From an uncultured bacterium (GTDB lineage Bacteria; Verrucomicrobiota; Kiritimatiellia; CAIKKV01; CAITUY01), in NCBI GenBank assembly GCA_903895695.1, contig CAITUY010000031.1, forward strand, positions 1 through 64,000: a stretch of DNA of 64,000 nucleotides. The letters run 5' to 3'. Numbering within the stretch: the stretch's first letter is position 1; every line of letters starts with the position of its first letter. The notes beneath the pieces were generated by a model. That model was not told where the DNA came from, searched no databases, and saw only the letters and a list, made by a program, of their open reading frames with translations. A program made the translations under genes and the position numbers. Below, one piece after another: positions 42,377 to 51,104 of the stretch.

Positions 42377-43213
42377 ATGATCAAGGACTACACTCGCGTC
42401 GACGTCGCGCCGGAAGGCGTGGACGATCTCGCCTTCGTCGAGGCCGTCTGGTCCGCCAAGCTGGGTGACAAGGTGGGCGCGGGCGAGTTGGACCTGTCGA
42501 ATCGCGACGAGTACCGGGTGATGGCGCCGTTCCTGGCGGGCATTCCGGCGGGTGTGAGCATTCTTGACGGGGGTTGCGGTGCCGGAGATTGGACGGTATT
42601 CCTGCAGCAACGCGGCTACGCGGTCATCGGGCTGGACATCAGTGAGAGGCTGATTTCGCGCCTGCGGGAGCGCTGGCCGAAATGCACCTGGATACGGGGC
42701 GATTTGCGCGCGACAGGCCTGCCGGCCGATTCGGTGGACGTCTATTTTTCATGGGGCGCGATCGAGCACTTCGAGGAGGGGCTGTCGCCCTGTCTCGACG
42801 AGGCCGCGCGCATCCTCAGGCCGGGCGGTCTGCTGTGCGTGAGTGTCCCCTATGCCAACCGGCGCCACCTGCGGGCCCACGGGGCGAGGGAGGGCGAGTT
42901 GGTCGATCCCGGGCCGAAACCGGGCACACGCTTCTACCAGTGGCGCGTGGGCCGCTCGGAACTCGCCGAGGCCTTGCGGTGCGCGAAGCTGACCGTGCTG
43001 GACGTGGTACCGATCCACCTTGAAGAAGGGGTCCGGCGCCTGCTCTTCCACCATTCATGGAAATGGCTGGCAGGCCCGAATCCGGCCGGGGCCGCGGTTC
43101 GGCGCCTGCTTTGCCGGATCATTCCGCTGGACTATGCGGCGCACATGGTGATGGGCGTTGCCCGCAAACCCGGAGGGAACGGGCAACCCCGTGCATCGGG
43201 AGGCGAATCATGA
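42377..43213 (+). CDS. class I SAM-dependent methyltransferase
   Basis: A 278-residue methyltransferase. SILDGGCGAGDWTVFL is motif I, VIGLDIS and FSWGAIEHFEEG follow, and ILRPGGLLCVSVPY is the post-III strand. A Leu/Arg-rich C-terminus with LLFHHSWKWL may make protein contacts. It starts six bases after the small transporter and overlaps the acyltransferase by ATGA, so the three form a tight set. The acceptor is not apparent. Confidence 0.8.
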   Translation: MIKDYTRVDVAPEGVDDLAFVEAVWSAKLGDKVGAGELDLSNRDEYRVMAPFLAGIPAGVSILDGGCGAGDWTVFLQQRGYAVIGLDISERLISRLRERWPKCTWIRGDLRATGLPADSVDVYFSWGAIEHFEEGLSPCLDEAARILRPGGLLCVSVPYANRRHLRAHGAREGELVDPGPKPGTRFYQWRVGRSELAEALRCAKLTVLDVVPIHLEEGVRRLLFHHSWKWLAGPNPAGAAVRRLLCRIIPLDYAAHMVMGVARKPGGNGQPRASGGES

Positions 43214-43773
43214 ATCATCTGCAGTATATGGGGCGCGCCTTGCTCTATCGGTTGCGTTTTCCGGGTTCACAGATCCGGATCCACCCGTCCTCACGGATTC
43301 CCTGGCGCTGCGCGATCCGCATCAACCGTGGCGATACCGGCACCATCCGGATCGGCGAGAACTGCTGGATCGAGGAGTACGCGCGACTGATGACGTACGG
43401 GGGCAGCATCGTCATCGGGCCCCGCAGCAGCGTGAACGAATTCACAGTCATCCGCGGGGGCGGCGGCGTGACGATCGGGCGGGGCGTCAGGATCGGGCCC
43501 CATTGCGTCCTGTCCGGGATCAGCCACCGCTTCGACCGCACGGATATTCCCCTGGTCGAGCAGGGCGCGGTGCGCCGGCCCATCGTCGTGGAGGACGATG
43601 TGTGGATCGGGGCGCACTCCACGATCATTGACGGCGTTACCGTCCGTCGCGGCACGGTGATCGGGGCCGGAAGCGTGGTGACGAAGGATACGCCTGAATA
43701 CTCGCTGGTTGCGGGTTGTCCGGCCCGGCTTATCCGAAGCCGGAAGGCCGCGTCCGGCCCAGCCGGCGCATGA
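43210..43773 (+). CDS. hexapeptide-repeat acyltransferase (left-handed beta-helix)
   Basis: A 187-residue O- or N-acyltransferase of the WbbJ/maltose-acetyltransferase-like type. Repeats of the form (I/V)GxxxxI run from about residue 45 to 170 (GTIRIGENCWI, SIVIGPRSSV, VTIGRGVRIG, VVEDDVWIGAHSTIIDGVTV, TVIGAGSVV). A His in ISHRFDR is placed as the likely catalytic base, and VAGCPARLI closes the domain. It probably acetylates a hydroxyl or amino group on a glycan sugar using acetyl-CoA. ATGA overlap with the methyltransferase fixes the start. Confidence 0.85.
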   Translation: MNHLQYMGRALLYRLRFPGSQIRIHPSSRIPWRCAIRINRGDTGTIRIGENCWIEEYARLMTYGGSIVIGPRSSVNEFTVIRGGGGVTIGRGVRIGPHCVLSGISHRFDRTDIPLVEQGAVRRPIVVEDDVWIGAHSTIIDGVTVRRGTVIGAGSVVTKDTPEYSLVAGCPARLIRSRKAASGPAGA

Positions 43774-43780
43774 GGGAACC

Positions 43781-44470
43781 ATGGGACTGTTTACACCGGT
43801 TATACGCCAGTACCTGAAGGATGTGGCGGGGCGGACGCGGGGACGCCTGCTGGACGTGGGTTGCGGTGAAACGCCGTATCGCGACCTGTTTACCGGGGTG
43901 ACCACCTATATCGGTGTGGATCGCCCCTCGACCGTTGACGCCACACGGCCGAACATGAACGGCCGCAGCCGCGCCATTGATGTCGAAGGTTCGGCTGATG
44001 CGTTTCCGTTTGCCGCAGGCACGTTCGATGCCGTATTGGCGACGCAACTCATCGAGCATCTGGCCCAACCGGAGGTGTTCTTTGCGGAAGCCGCGCGCGT
44101 TCTGCGACCCGGGGGCAGCCTCATCCTTACGTTCCCGCACGTAAACCCGGTGCACGAGGCCCCCTATGATTTCTTCCGGTACACGGAATTCGGAGTACGG
44201 CAATTGTGCCGCAGTCACGGGCTTCAGGTGACGGAAACCAAGCCCATGGGCGGCGGGTGGGGCATGATCGGCTATATGGTCCGGCACATGTTGTGGCAGG
44301 ACGCGACGGACCCGGCGCGCGGTCGCCTCGCCCGGGCCCGGGCCTGGCACCTGGGGCAGTTCATTCACCGCATATGTTCGCGCCTCGACCGCCGCGGCGC
44401 TCATCCCGAGTGCACGCTGAACTACCTGGTGGTGGCGCGCAGGGAGGGCACGCTTGATGCCGGGCGGTGA
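43781..44470 (+). CDS. class I SAM-dependent methyltransferase
   Basis: A 229-residue methyltransferase. RLLDVGCGETPYRDLF is motif I, as in cluster methyltransferases that also have the later pattern ATQLIEHLAQP and LRPGGSLILTFPHVNPVHEAPYDFFRYTEFG. It starts seven bases after the acyltransferase and overlaps the next glycosyltransferase by 14 bases. The DFFRYTEFG patch is frequent in methyltransferases next to glycosyltransferases. Confidence 0.8.
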   Translation: MGLFTPVIRQYLKDVAGRTRGRLLDVGCGETPYRDLFTGVTTYIGVDRPSTVDATRPNMNGRSRAIDVEGSADAFPFAAGTFDAVLATQLIEHLAQPEVFFAEAARVLRPGGSLILTFPHVNPVHEAPYDFFRYTEFGVRQLCRSHGLQVTETKPMGGGWGMIGYMVRHMLWQDATDPARGRLARARAWHLGQFIHRICSRLDRRGAHPECTLNYLVVARREGTLDAGR

Positions 44471-45542
44471 CAGACCGGTGTTGCGAAGCGTCGCGGCGAA
44501 GGGGGTAGGCTGCCTGTGGCGCCCCCACACGCGGGTGTGCGTGCGCGGCGATGGGGCTGGTTGGGTCCTTTCGCGTGAGGCGCAGTCGCTGCAGGGCGTC
44601 GCCAAGTCGCTGGGACTGGGTGTCCTCTCGGCCCGGTGGGCGCCGTTTCTGCACCGGCAGTGTGTCTTCAGCACGGACCAGTTCGCCCTTCTCAATGACC
44701 GCTACTTCACGGCAGAGAACCGCTACGCCGTCAGTTATTTCCATGGACGGCCCGGGCAGGGGGTGGCCGAGTTCGACCGGTGTCACGCACAACTGAAGCG
44801 TTTCAAGAATCACATTTGGCGAGTCCACGTCTCGCATCGAGCGATGGAGCGGGTGGTCTGCGAGAGTGGCATTGCGCCGGAGCGCGTCCGGCGAATTCCC
44901 ATCGCCGTGGACTGCGACCTGTTTGCCTCATCGCACTGGAAGCGGGATACGCTGCGCCAATCACTGGGGATTCCGGAATCTGCCGTGGTGATCGGTTCCT
45001 TCCAGAAGGACGGCGTGGGCTGGGGAGACGGGCTGGAGCCCAAGCTAATCAAGGGGCCGGATATCCTGGTTCGCGTTCTGGCGCGGCTCCGTGCGCGGCT
45101 CCCGGAGTTGTTCGTGCTTCTGTCGGGGCCTGCCCGTGGCTATGTGCGGCGGGAATTGGACAAAGCGGGGGTCCCCTATCGGCACCTAGATTTGCCCTCC
45201 TACGAGGCCGTGGCGGGACTGTACCGGGCACTCGACCTGTACCTGGTGACCTCGCGAGAAGAAGGCGGGCCCAAGGCCGTGCTCGAATCCATGGCCAGCG
45301 GCGTACCGTTGATTTCCACCCGGGTCGGCCAGGCGACCGAGCTCGTGGAGCACGGCAGGAACGGTTGGCTGGTCGACGTCGGGGATGAGGACGCCCTGGT
45401 GGCACAGGCGGAATGGGTTCTGGGGCACCCGGCGGAGGTGGAGCCGGTGAAAACCGCGGGCCGCGCGACCGCCGCACAGAACACTTATGCGGCGCAACGG
45501 CCGCTCTGGCGCGAATTCTTCGCGGGATTCGTTGAGCCATGA
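44457..45542 (+). CDS. GT4-type glycosyltransferase, stand-alone homologue of the fused gene's first half
   Basis: A 361-residue GT-B enzyme. Motifs are VRGDGAGWVLSREAQ near the N-terminus, VHVSHRAMERV, LSGPARGYVRREL and the donor-site EEGGPKAVLESMASGVPLISTRVG. The same succession appears in residues 1-340 of the protein at 49021 (GGDQSGWALDQD, LAGPRRHWLRREL, WEGGPRAVLEAAACGTKVISTRVG), so they are paralogues. Its downstream neighbour, overlapping by ATGA, matches that protein's second half. A TTG three bases upstream is in frame, but ATG 44457 is preferred. Sugar specificity unknown. Confidence 0.8.
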   Translation: MPGGDRPVLRSVAAKGVGCLWRPHTRVCVRGDGAGWVLSREAQSLQGVAKSLGLGVLSARWAPFLHRQCVFSTDQFALLNDRYFTAENRYAVSYFHGRPGQGVAEFDRCHAQLKRFKNHIWRVHVSHRAMERVVCESGIAPERVRRIPIAVDCDLFASSHWKRDTLRQSLGIPESAVVIGSFQKDGVGWGDGLEPKLIKGPDILVRVLARLRARLPELFVLLSGPARGYVRRELDKAGVPYRHLDLPSYEAVAGLYRALDLYLVTSREEGGPKAVLESMASGVPLISTRVGQATELVEHGRNGWLVDVGDEDALVAQAEWVLGHPAEVEPVKTAGRATAAQNTYAAQRPLWREFFAGFVEP

Positions 45543-46501
45543 ACGGCGGACGCCCGCATCGATGGTGGAGGAAACTGGCAGTGGCCATTCGAGGCGCGCC
45601 GTTAACCATCGTCCATGAATTCCACAAACCACCCTACGGCGGAGGCAACCAGTTCCTGCTGGGGCTCAAGCGCGAGTGGGAGCGTCAGGGACACGACGTG
45701 GCGTGCAACCGCCTGGGAGCCCGGACCCGCGCCGTTCTTTTCAATTCGTTCAACTTTGACTTCGCGCAACTGCGCGACTGGCACCGGAACGGCGTCCGCA
45801 TGGTGCACCGTGTCGACGGGCCGATCGGCGCCTACCGCGGCCAGGACGACTCGCTGGATCGGCGGATCTGGGAACTGAACCAGGACGTGGCCGATGCAAC
45901 AGTTTTCCAAAGTCGCTACAGCCTCGAAAAGCATCATGAGATGGGGTTCGAGTTTCGGGATCCTATCATCATTCCCAATGCGGCCGATCCGGCACTATTT
46001 CGCCCTGCCGATCGTCTGTCTGACCCTGGTGTCGCGGGCGTGGTCCGATTGGTCTCGGTCAGTTGGTCCGACAACCCGCGAAAGGGCGCTGATGTTTACC
46101 GCTGGCTGGACGAGCACCTGGATTTCACGAAATATGCGTACACGTTCGTGGGTCGCATCGCGGGTTCATTCAGGCACGTGCGCGTCGTGCCGCCGGTCGA
46201 TTCGGCCCGACTGGCCGATGTTTTGCGTCAGCATCACATCTTTGTCACGGCCAGCCAGAACGATCCCTGCTCCAATGCGTTGATCGAAGCGTTGTCGTGT
46301 GGTCTGCCCGCGGTCTACCTGAAATCGGGCGGACACCCGGAACTGGTCGGCTCCGGCGGAATGGGATTTTCGTGTGCGGAGGAAGTGCCCGGCTGTCTGG
46401 CGCGGGTGGTCGAGCAGTTCAACGAATTCAGGCGCGGCCTTCAGCCGCCGTCGCTGGCGGACGTTGCGCAGCGGTATTACCAGGTGATGATCCGCGCGTG
46501 A
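45539..46501 (+). CDS. GT4-type glycosyltransferase, stand-alone homologue of the fused gene's second half
   Basis: A 320-residue GT-B enzyme marked by VHEFHKPPYGGGNQFLLGL (residues 25-43), MVHRVDGPIGAYRG, SWSDNPRKGADVYRWLDE, YTFVGRI and NDPCSNALIEALSCGLPAVYL. Each of these recurs in residues about 370-670 of the protein at 49021. The HEFHKPPYGGGNQF opening replaces the usual Gly-Gly loop of GT4 acceptor domains and is diagnostic of this subgroup. It overlaps the preceding GT by ATGA, as expected for a pair that works together. Confidence 0.82.
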   Translation: MNGGRPHRWWRKLAVAIRGAPLTIVHEFHKPPYGGGNQFLLGLKREWERQGHDVACNRLGARTRAVLFNSFNFDFAQLRDWHRNGVRMVHRVDGPIGAYRGQDDSLDRRIWELNQDVADATVFQSRYSLEKHHEMGFEFRDPIIIPNAADPALFRPADRLSDPGVAGVVRLVSVSWSDNPRKGADVYRWLDEHLDFTKYAYTFVGRIAGSFRHVRVVPPVDSARLADVLRQHHIFVTASQNDPCSNALIEALSCGLPAVYLKSGGHPELVGSGGMGFSCAEEVPGCLARVVEQFNEFRRGLQPPSLADVAQRYYQVMIRA

Positions 46502-46532
46502 AGCGTGGCTGCAAAGAAACGGCGAGGTCTTG

Positions 46533-47534
46533 ATGAGCGAATCTGACAAGCGAGGAATAATAACCGCGCAAGCACGGCGCGTCGGGCATGCCCTCCAATG
46601 GGCGCGCGAGTGGGGCCGGCTGCAGATGGACGCGTTGCGCCTTCGGCTGCAGACAAAGACGCCGCACGAGGCGCTCGTCGAGATGACCAACCGGTGCAAT
46701 CTGAACTGCCCGTTCTGCATGGTCGGCCGGCAAAACGACCTCACGGCCACGCATGGGAATGCCGCGCATAGCCTGATGAAGCGCCGCATGGGCGTGATGA
46801 GTCCCGAGACCTTCGAACGGGTGCGCGCCGAACTGAAGCGGTTCGGCATCCGGAATGCGTATCTCTACTTTCAGGGCGAGCCGTTCCTGAACGTGAACAC
46901 GATTCCTTTCGCAGCCCAGCTCAAGAAGGACGGGTTGTTTGTGGCGATCTACACCAACGGCCAGGCCTTCTCGGGCAACATGATCCAGGAACTGGCGGAG
47001 GCCGAGATCGATCTCATCCGGTTTTCCGTCGATGGGGCGTCCGAGGAGACCTACCAGAAGAACCGGGTGGGCGGCAAGTTTGCGGCCGTGTACGAAAACA
47101 TGCGGTTGGTGGTGGAGGCCCACCGGGGCAAGCGGACCCGAATCGAGTGGCAGTTCATTGCCATGCAGAACAACGAGCACGAAGTCGAGGCCGCCCGCCT
47201 TCTGGCCGGGAAGATCGGCATCCTGTTCTTCGTCAAGGGGTTCAGGGAATCGGTCCCGGCCCTGGCGCCCACCAAGGCCGAATATGCGCCCAACTTCATC
47301 CCCAAGCCCTGCACGGATATCTACCGTCATCTTGGCATTTACTGGAACGGCGACGTGGTCCCCTGCTGCTACGACAACGATGCGGTGGAAGTCATGGGGA
47401 ATGTCATGGAGAACAGTTTGAAGAAGATCTGGCGCAGTGCACGGTACCGGCAATTCCGGACGGCCGTAAAGAACGTCCGCGTTGACCCCGGGCATGAGCC
47501 GGAGTTGTGCCGGACCTGTCTTCGTTGGCGTTGA
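46533..47534 (+). CDS. radical SAM/SPASM domain protein
   Basis: A 333-residue radical SAM enzyme. Cys55, Cys59 and Cys62 in NRCNLNCPFC bind the 4Fe-4S cluster and SAM; FQGEPFLN follows in place of the GGEPL motif. The C-terminal 75 residues have further Cys (CTDIY, VPCCYDND, CRTC) arranged as a SPASM domain that holds auxiliary iron-sulfur clusters. It sits between glycosyltransferase genes, so a radical modification of a sugar, such as dehydration, epimerisation or oxidation, is possible. Peptide substrates are more usual for SPASM enzymes, but no small peptide gene is seen here. An in-frame TTG lies just before ATG 46533. Confidence 0.82.
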   Translation: MSESDKRGIITAQARRVGHALQWAREWGRLQMDALRLRLQTKTPHEALVEMTNRCNLNCPFCMVGRQNDLTATHGNAAHSLMKRRMGVMSPETFERVRAELKRFGIRNAYLYFQGEPFLNVNTIPFAAQLKKDGLFVAIYTNGQAFSGNMIQELAEAEIDLIRFSVDGASEETYQKNRVGGKFAAVYENMRLVVEAHRGKRTRIEWQFIAMQNNEHEVEAARLLAGKIGILFFVKGFRESVPALAPTKAEYAPNFIPKPCTDIYRHLGIYWNGDVVPCCYDNDAVEVMGNVMENSLKKIWRSARYRQFRTAVKNVRVDPGHEPELCRTCLRWR

Positions 47535-47579
47535 GGGGTGTGCCGGCGTGCCTGATACTGCAAGATTGACGAGGTAGCC

Positions 47580-48980
47580 ATGCGGGGGGATTCCAGAAAA
47601 GTCATTCTCACGGTGCATGATCCGCTTTCATCGCGGGTCATGTTTGACTGCGGGATAGCGGAAATGCTGGCCGAGAAGCTCGAGGGGAATCTCGAGATCG
47701 CCGCGACCTTCGACATCCGGGAGCACGCCGCGTGGCAGTCGCGCGTGAAAAGTGTCCGGATCCGGTCCCTGCCGGAAATCGGGGTTGGCATGGGCGGCTT
47801 AAAGGACCGCCTGGCCAGTCGATGGGACGCTGCTCTCGATCGGCAGATTGGATTTCTGCCCGTTGCGATCCGTTTGAACCTCAAGTACGGGTTCCACCGC
47901 GAACGCATGGAGCGCGGGCATTCGAACGGCTATCTGAACAGCGACAACATCGGCCTGCTGCCCAGATGGGCCGCCTGTTACGACTTCATGTTCCGCTGGC
48001 TATACGGCCGCGGCAGGCATCTGTGGCCGGGTTTCTATTCCTACCTTCAGGACAACGCGTCCGCCGTCATCACCAGTCACCTGCAGCACCAGACGACCGT
48101 GCCCTTTATTGTCGGCGCCAAACGGTTGGGTATTCCCCTGGTCGGCTACATAGCCAGTTGGGACCACCTGGTGGGCAAGGGGGGCGTGTATCCCGCTGCG
48201 CGCCGGTACATCGTCCAGAACGAGATCATGAAGGGGGATCTGGAGCGCTACCACGGCATTGCGTCGGAGGTGATTTCCGTCACGGGCTGGCCGCAGTCGG
48301 ATATCTTTGCCCGGCGGCGATCGCGCGCGGACTACCTCAGCTTGATCGCCGGGTTCGGGCTTGATGCGACCAAGCCGTGTGTCCTGGTGACCGGCAATTC
48401 CATCACGAACGCGCCGTACGAGCCGGCCTTCTTCAAGCGACTGGTTGAATGGTGGGAAAACGGCGACGGGCACAGCCGGATGAATCTCATTTTCAGGCCG
48501 CATCCAAAGGACGCATGCTGGCGCGAGCGGTATGCGCTCCTGCTCTCAAAGCCGCGCCAGGGCGTCTTCCTTCAAGTCCCGAGCTATGAAGATTTGGACG
48601 TGCTGGCGCTCATGCTGCAGCACGTGGATTGCGTCGTTACCAATGCGGGAACCATCCTGCTGGACAGCGTTGTCAATGGCCGGCCGGCCATCTCGGTGCT
48701 GTACGACGAGGGCGCACCGACCGGCGTGTGTTACGCCATCAAGAGTGTGGTTGGCGAACACTACAAAGAGATGATGGAGTCGCAATCTTTCTATCGAGCA
48801 ACCGATTTCGCGCAGGTGGTCGAGGCGTTGACGGCGTGCCTGCAGCATCCGCTTGAGTTGCAATCCCAGCGACGAGCGGCCAGTCAACGGCTCATGGGCG
48901 ACGTGGATGGAAAAGCGGCGGCGCGCGTGGTGCGCGCGATGATGGAGGGCGTCGGCCGGCAGGGCAAAGACAACGCCTGA
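47580..48980 (+). CDS. GT-B-fold transferase, CDP-glycerophosphotransferase/capsule-type (putative)
   Basis: A 466-residue protein with a two-domain GT-B appearance. The C-terminal half has VLVTGNSITN, NLIFRPHPKD, CVVTNAGTILLDSVVNGRPAI and a later SQSFYRATDF. The RPHPKD and SxxGTILLD pattern is shared by CDP-glycerol glycerophosphotransferases and UDP-GlcNAc 2-epimerase-like capsule proteins. The N-terminal half (VILTVHDPLSSRVMFDCG) would hold the acceptor site. The reaction is not assignable beyond transfer of a sugar or polyol phosphate in glycan assembly. GAGG lies nine bases before ATG 47580. Confidence 0.55.
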   Translation: MRGDSRKVILTVHDPLSSRVMFDCGIAEMLAEKLEGNLEIAATFDIREHAAWQSRVKSVRIRSLPEIGVGMGGLKDRLASRWDAALDRQIGFLPVAIRLNLKYGFHRERMERGHSNGYLNSDNIGLLPRWAACYDFMFRWLYGRGRHLWPGFYSYLQDNASAVITSHLQHQTTVPFIVGAKRLGIPLVGYIASWDHLVGKGGVYPAARRYIVQNEIMKGDLERYHGIASEVISVTGWPQSDIFARRRSRADYLSLIAGFGLDATKPCVLVTGNSITNAPYEPAFFKRLVEWWENGDGHSRMNLIFRPHPKDACWRERYALLLSKPRQGVFLQVPSYEDLDVLALMLQHVDCVVTNAGTILLDSVVNGRPAISVLYDEGAPTGVCYAIKSVVGEHYKEMMESQSFYRATDFAQVVEALTACLQHPLELQSQRRAASQRLMGDVDGKAAARVVRAMMEGVGRQGKDNA

Positions 48981-49020
48981 AGGCGGGCCCGGGGCACGGT
49001 TGCTACAGGAAACGGAACGC

Positions 49021-51081
49021 ATGGGGAAACCGATCAAAGTACACCTGATGGGCGGGGACCAGAGTGGCTGGGCGCTGGATCAGGATCTGGCTGTAACGCG
49101 CACCGCCTTGCAGGCCCTGGACGGCTTGGTGACGTTGGTGCCGCTGGGCGAGGCGGAGGTCGTCCATTCCGTCTGGGATGAGCCCCTGCTGACCGTGCCG
49201 CGGAAGTCGCTGGAAGGCAAGCGCATCGTCTGCCACATGTGCAACGATCTTTTCAAGCTGTTCGAGAACCCCGACATGGCCGAAGGGCCCGAGCGGATCG
49301 GCCTATGGATCGGCATGTCGGCCAAAGCGCTGAAGGATTTACGCACGCTTGGACTCCCGTGCCGTATGGTTCCGTACGCCGTCGATCCGGCCGTCTACAC
49401 CGTCATAGCCAACGGCGACCTTAAAGAGCGACTGCGGGCCGAACTTGGAATTCCGCCGGACGCCTACGTGATCGGCAACATGATGCGGGATACGCTGGGC
49501 GCCGACTTGAGCCGGCCGAAGCCACAAAAGGCGCCCGAGATGCTGGCGGAAATTGCGTCGGCCGTTCACGCGAGCGGGCGCCGAATCCACGTGCTGCTGG
49601 CCGGACCCCGGCGGCACTGGCTGCGCCGGGAGTTGGCGCGGCGGGGCGTGCCTTTCGCGTTTGCGGGGAAGAACATCGACGGCGACGATTATTCCGCGAA
49701 CATCCTGTCGCAAGAGCGGGTGGCCGCACTCTACCATGCCATGGACGCGACCGTGGTTTGCAGCCGGTGGGAGGGCGGGCCGCGCGCGGTGTTGGAGGCC
49801 GCGGCCTGCGGTACGAAAGTCATCAGCACGCGAGTGGGGATGGCGCCGGACCTGCTGGAACCGGAGTGCCTGTTCTCGTCCATCGACGAGGGCGTCAACA
49901 CCGTGACACGCGATATGGACAAGTCGACGCTGGCGCGCACGGTGGAAGGACATCGCGAGCGTGTGCTGGCAACCCATACGCCGCGGGCAATCGCCGCGAT
50001 CTGGCGGCAGGTATATGACGATATCGAGTCCGTTTCCGTATTTCGTGGATCCTCAGGGGCCCGAACCCCGCCGGCGTCGGGCGCCGTCCGTGCTCCACTG
50101 AAGCGTCCCGGGCGCGGCTGGTTCAGCCGGTTTGTCCGCCGCTCCCGGCAGGAACCGGTCATCTCCCTCTGGCATGAGTTCCACAAGCCGCCCTACGGTG
50201 GAGGGAACCAGTTCATGCTGGCGCTTCGCGGCGCCTTGGAGCGTCGCGGCGTCGCGGTCCGGGTCAACAGCATGTCGGCGGATGTTCATATCTGCAACTC
50301 GGCCTGGTTCGACATCGCCGCTTTCGATAGCGCGATCAGTCGCGGCGGTGCGCGCATGATCCACCGGGTGGATGGTCCCATCGCGCTCTACCGCGGGACC
50401 GACTGGGCGGAAGATGAAAAGATCTGGAACCTGAACCGGCGCTTTGCGGGCGCAACCGTGTTCCAGTCGGCCTGGTGCATGACGCGCATGGCGGAACATG
50501 GGCTGACGTTCCGACGGCCCATGATCATCGGCAATGCCGTGGACCCGGTGCTCTTCCACTCGCCTGCCAGCCATAGTGAGACGAGTGGGAGACGGCTGCG
50601 CCTCATTTCCTCCGCGTGGTCGGATAATCCCCGTAAGGGAGGCAGTCTCTACCGGTATCTCGATGAGGCCCTGGACTGGAGCCGCTATGAGTACACCTTT
50701 GTGGGACGGGTCCAGCAGGAGTTCAAGAACATCAGGCATGTGCAGGCCTTGCCATCGTCGGATCTGGCGGATCTCATGAGGCAGCACGATATCTACATCA
50801 CGGCCAGTCAGGCAGATCCCTGCTCGAATGCCTTGCTCGAGGCGCTGGCGTGTGGGTTGCCGGCGCTTTACCTGGACGATGGCGGGCACGGTTCGCTGGT
50901 GGGCTTTGGAGGGCTGCCGTTCCAGGGGCAGCCCGATGTGCTCGGTCAACTGGACCGGCTGGCAGCACACTACGCGCAGTTTCGGGCCCTGATCCACGTC
51001 GATGGCATTGACGCGATTGCGGGACGGTACCTGGCGGTAGCCAGGAACCTGGCGGCGGAAAGCAACCCGCAACCGGGTTGA
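49021..51081 (+). CDS. fused tandem GT4 glycosyltransferase (two GT-B units)
   Basis: A 686-residue protein made of two complete GT-B glycosyltransferases. Residues about 1-345 match the stand-alone gene at 44457, with donor-site WEGGPRAVLEAAACGTKVIS. A Pro/Arg-rich linker (about 345-375) leads to residues about 378-680, which match the gene at 45539: WHEFHKPPYGGGNQF, MIHRVDGPIALYRG, SAWSDNPRKGGSLYRYLDE and ADPCSNALLEALACGLPALYL. Both nucleotide-sugar sites look intact, so it may add two sugars in turn or one polymer repeat. ATG 49021, with AGGAAACGG upstream, is preferred over TTG 49000. Confidence 0.85.
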   Translation: MGKPIKVHLMGGDQSGWALDQDLAVTRTALQALDGLVTLVPLGEAEVVHSVWDEPLLTVPRKSLEGKRIVCHMCNDLFKLFENPDMAEGPERIGLWIGMSAKALKDLRTLGLPCRMVPYAVDPAVYTVIANGDLKERLRAELGIPPDAYVIGNMMRDTLGADLSRPKPQKAPEMLAEIASAVHASGRRIHVLLAGPRRHWLRRELARRGVPFAFAGKNIDGDDYSANILSQERVAALYHAMDATVVCSRWEGGPRAVLEAAACGTKVISTRVGMAPDLLEPECLFSSIDEGVNTVTRDMDKSTLARTVEGHRERVLATHTPRAIAAIWRQVYDDIESVSVFRGSSGARTPPASGAVRAPLKRPGRGWFSRFVRRSRQEPVISLWHEFHKPPYGGGNQFMLALRGALERRGVAVRVNSMSADVHICNSAWFDIAAFDSAISRGGARMIHRVDGPIALYRGTDWAEDEKIWNLNRRFAGATVFQSAWCMTRMAEHGLTFRRPMIIGNAVDPVLFHSPASHSETSGRRLRLISSAWSDNPRKGGSLYRYLDEALDWSRYEYTFVGRVQQEFKNIRHVQALPSSDLADLMRQHDIYITASQADPCSNALLEALACGLPALYLDDGGHGSLVGFGGLPFQGQPDVLGQLDRLAAHYAQFRALIHVDGIDAIAGRYLAVARNLAAESNPQPG

Positions 51082-51104
51082 GGGGGAGTCGGCACGGAGG
51101 TCAC

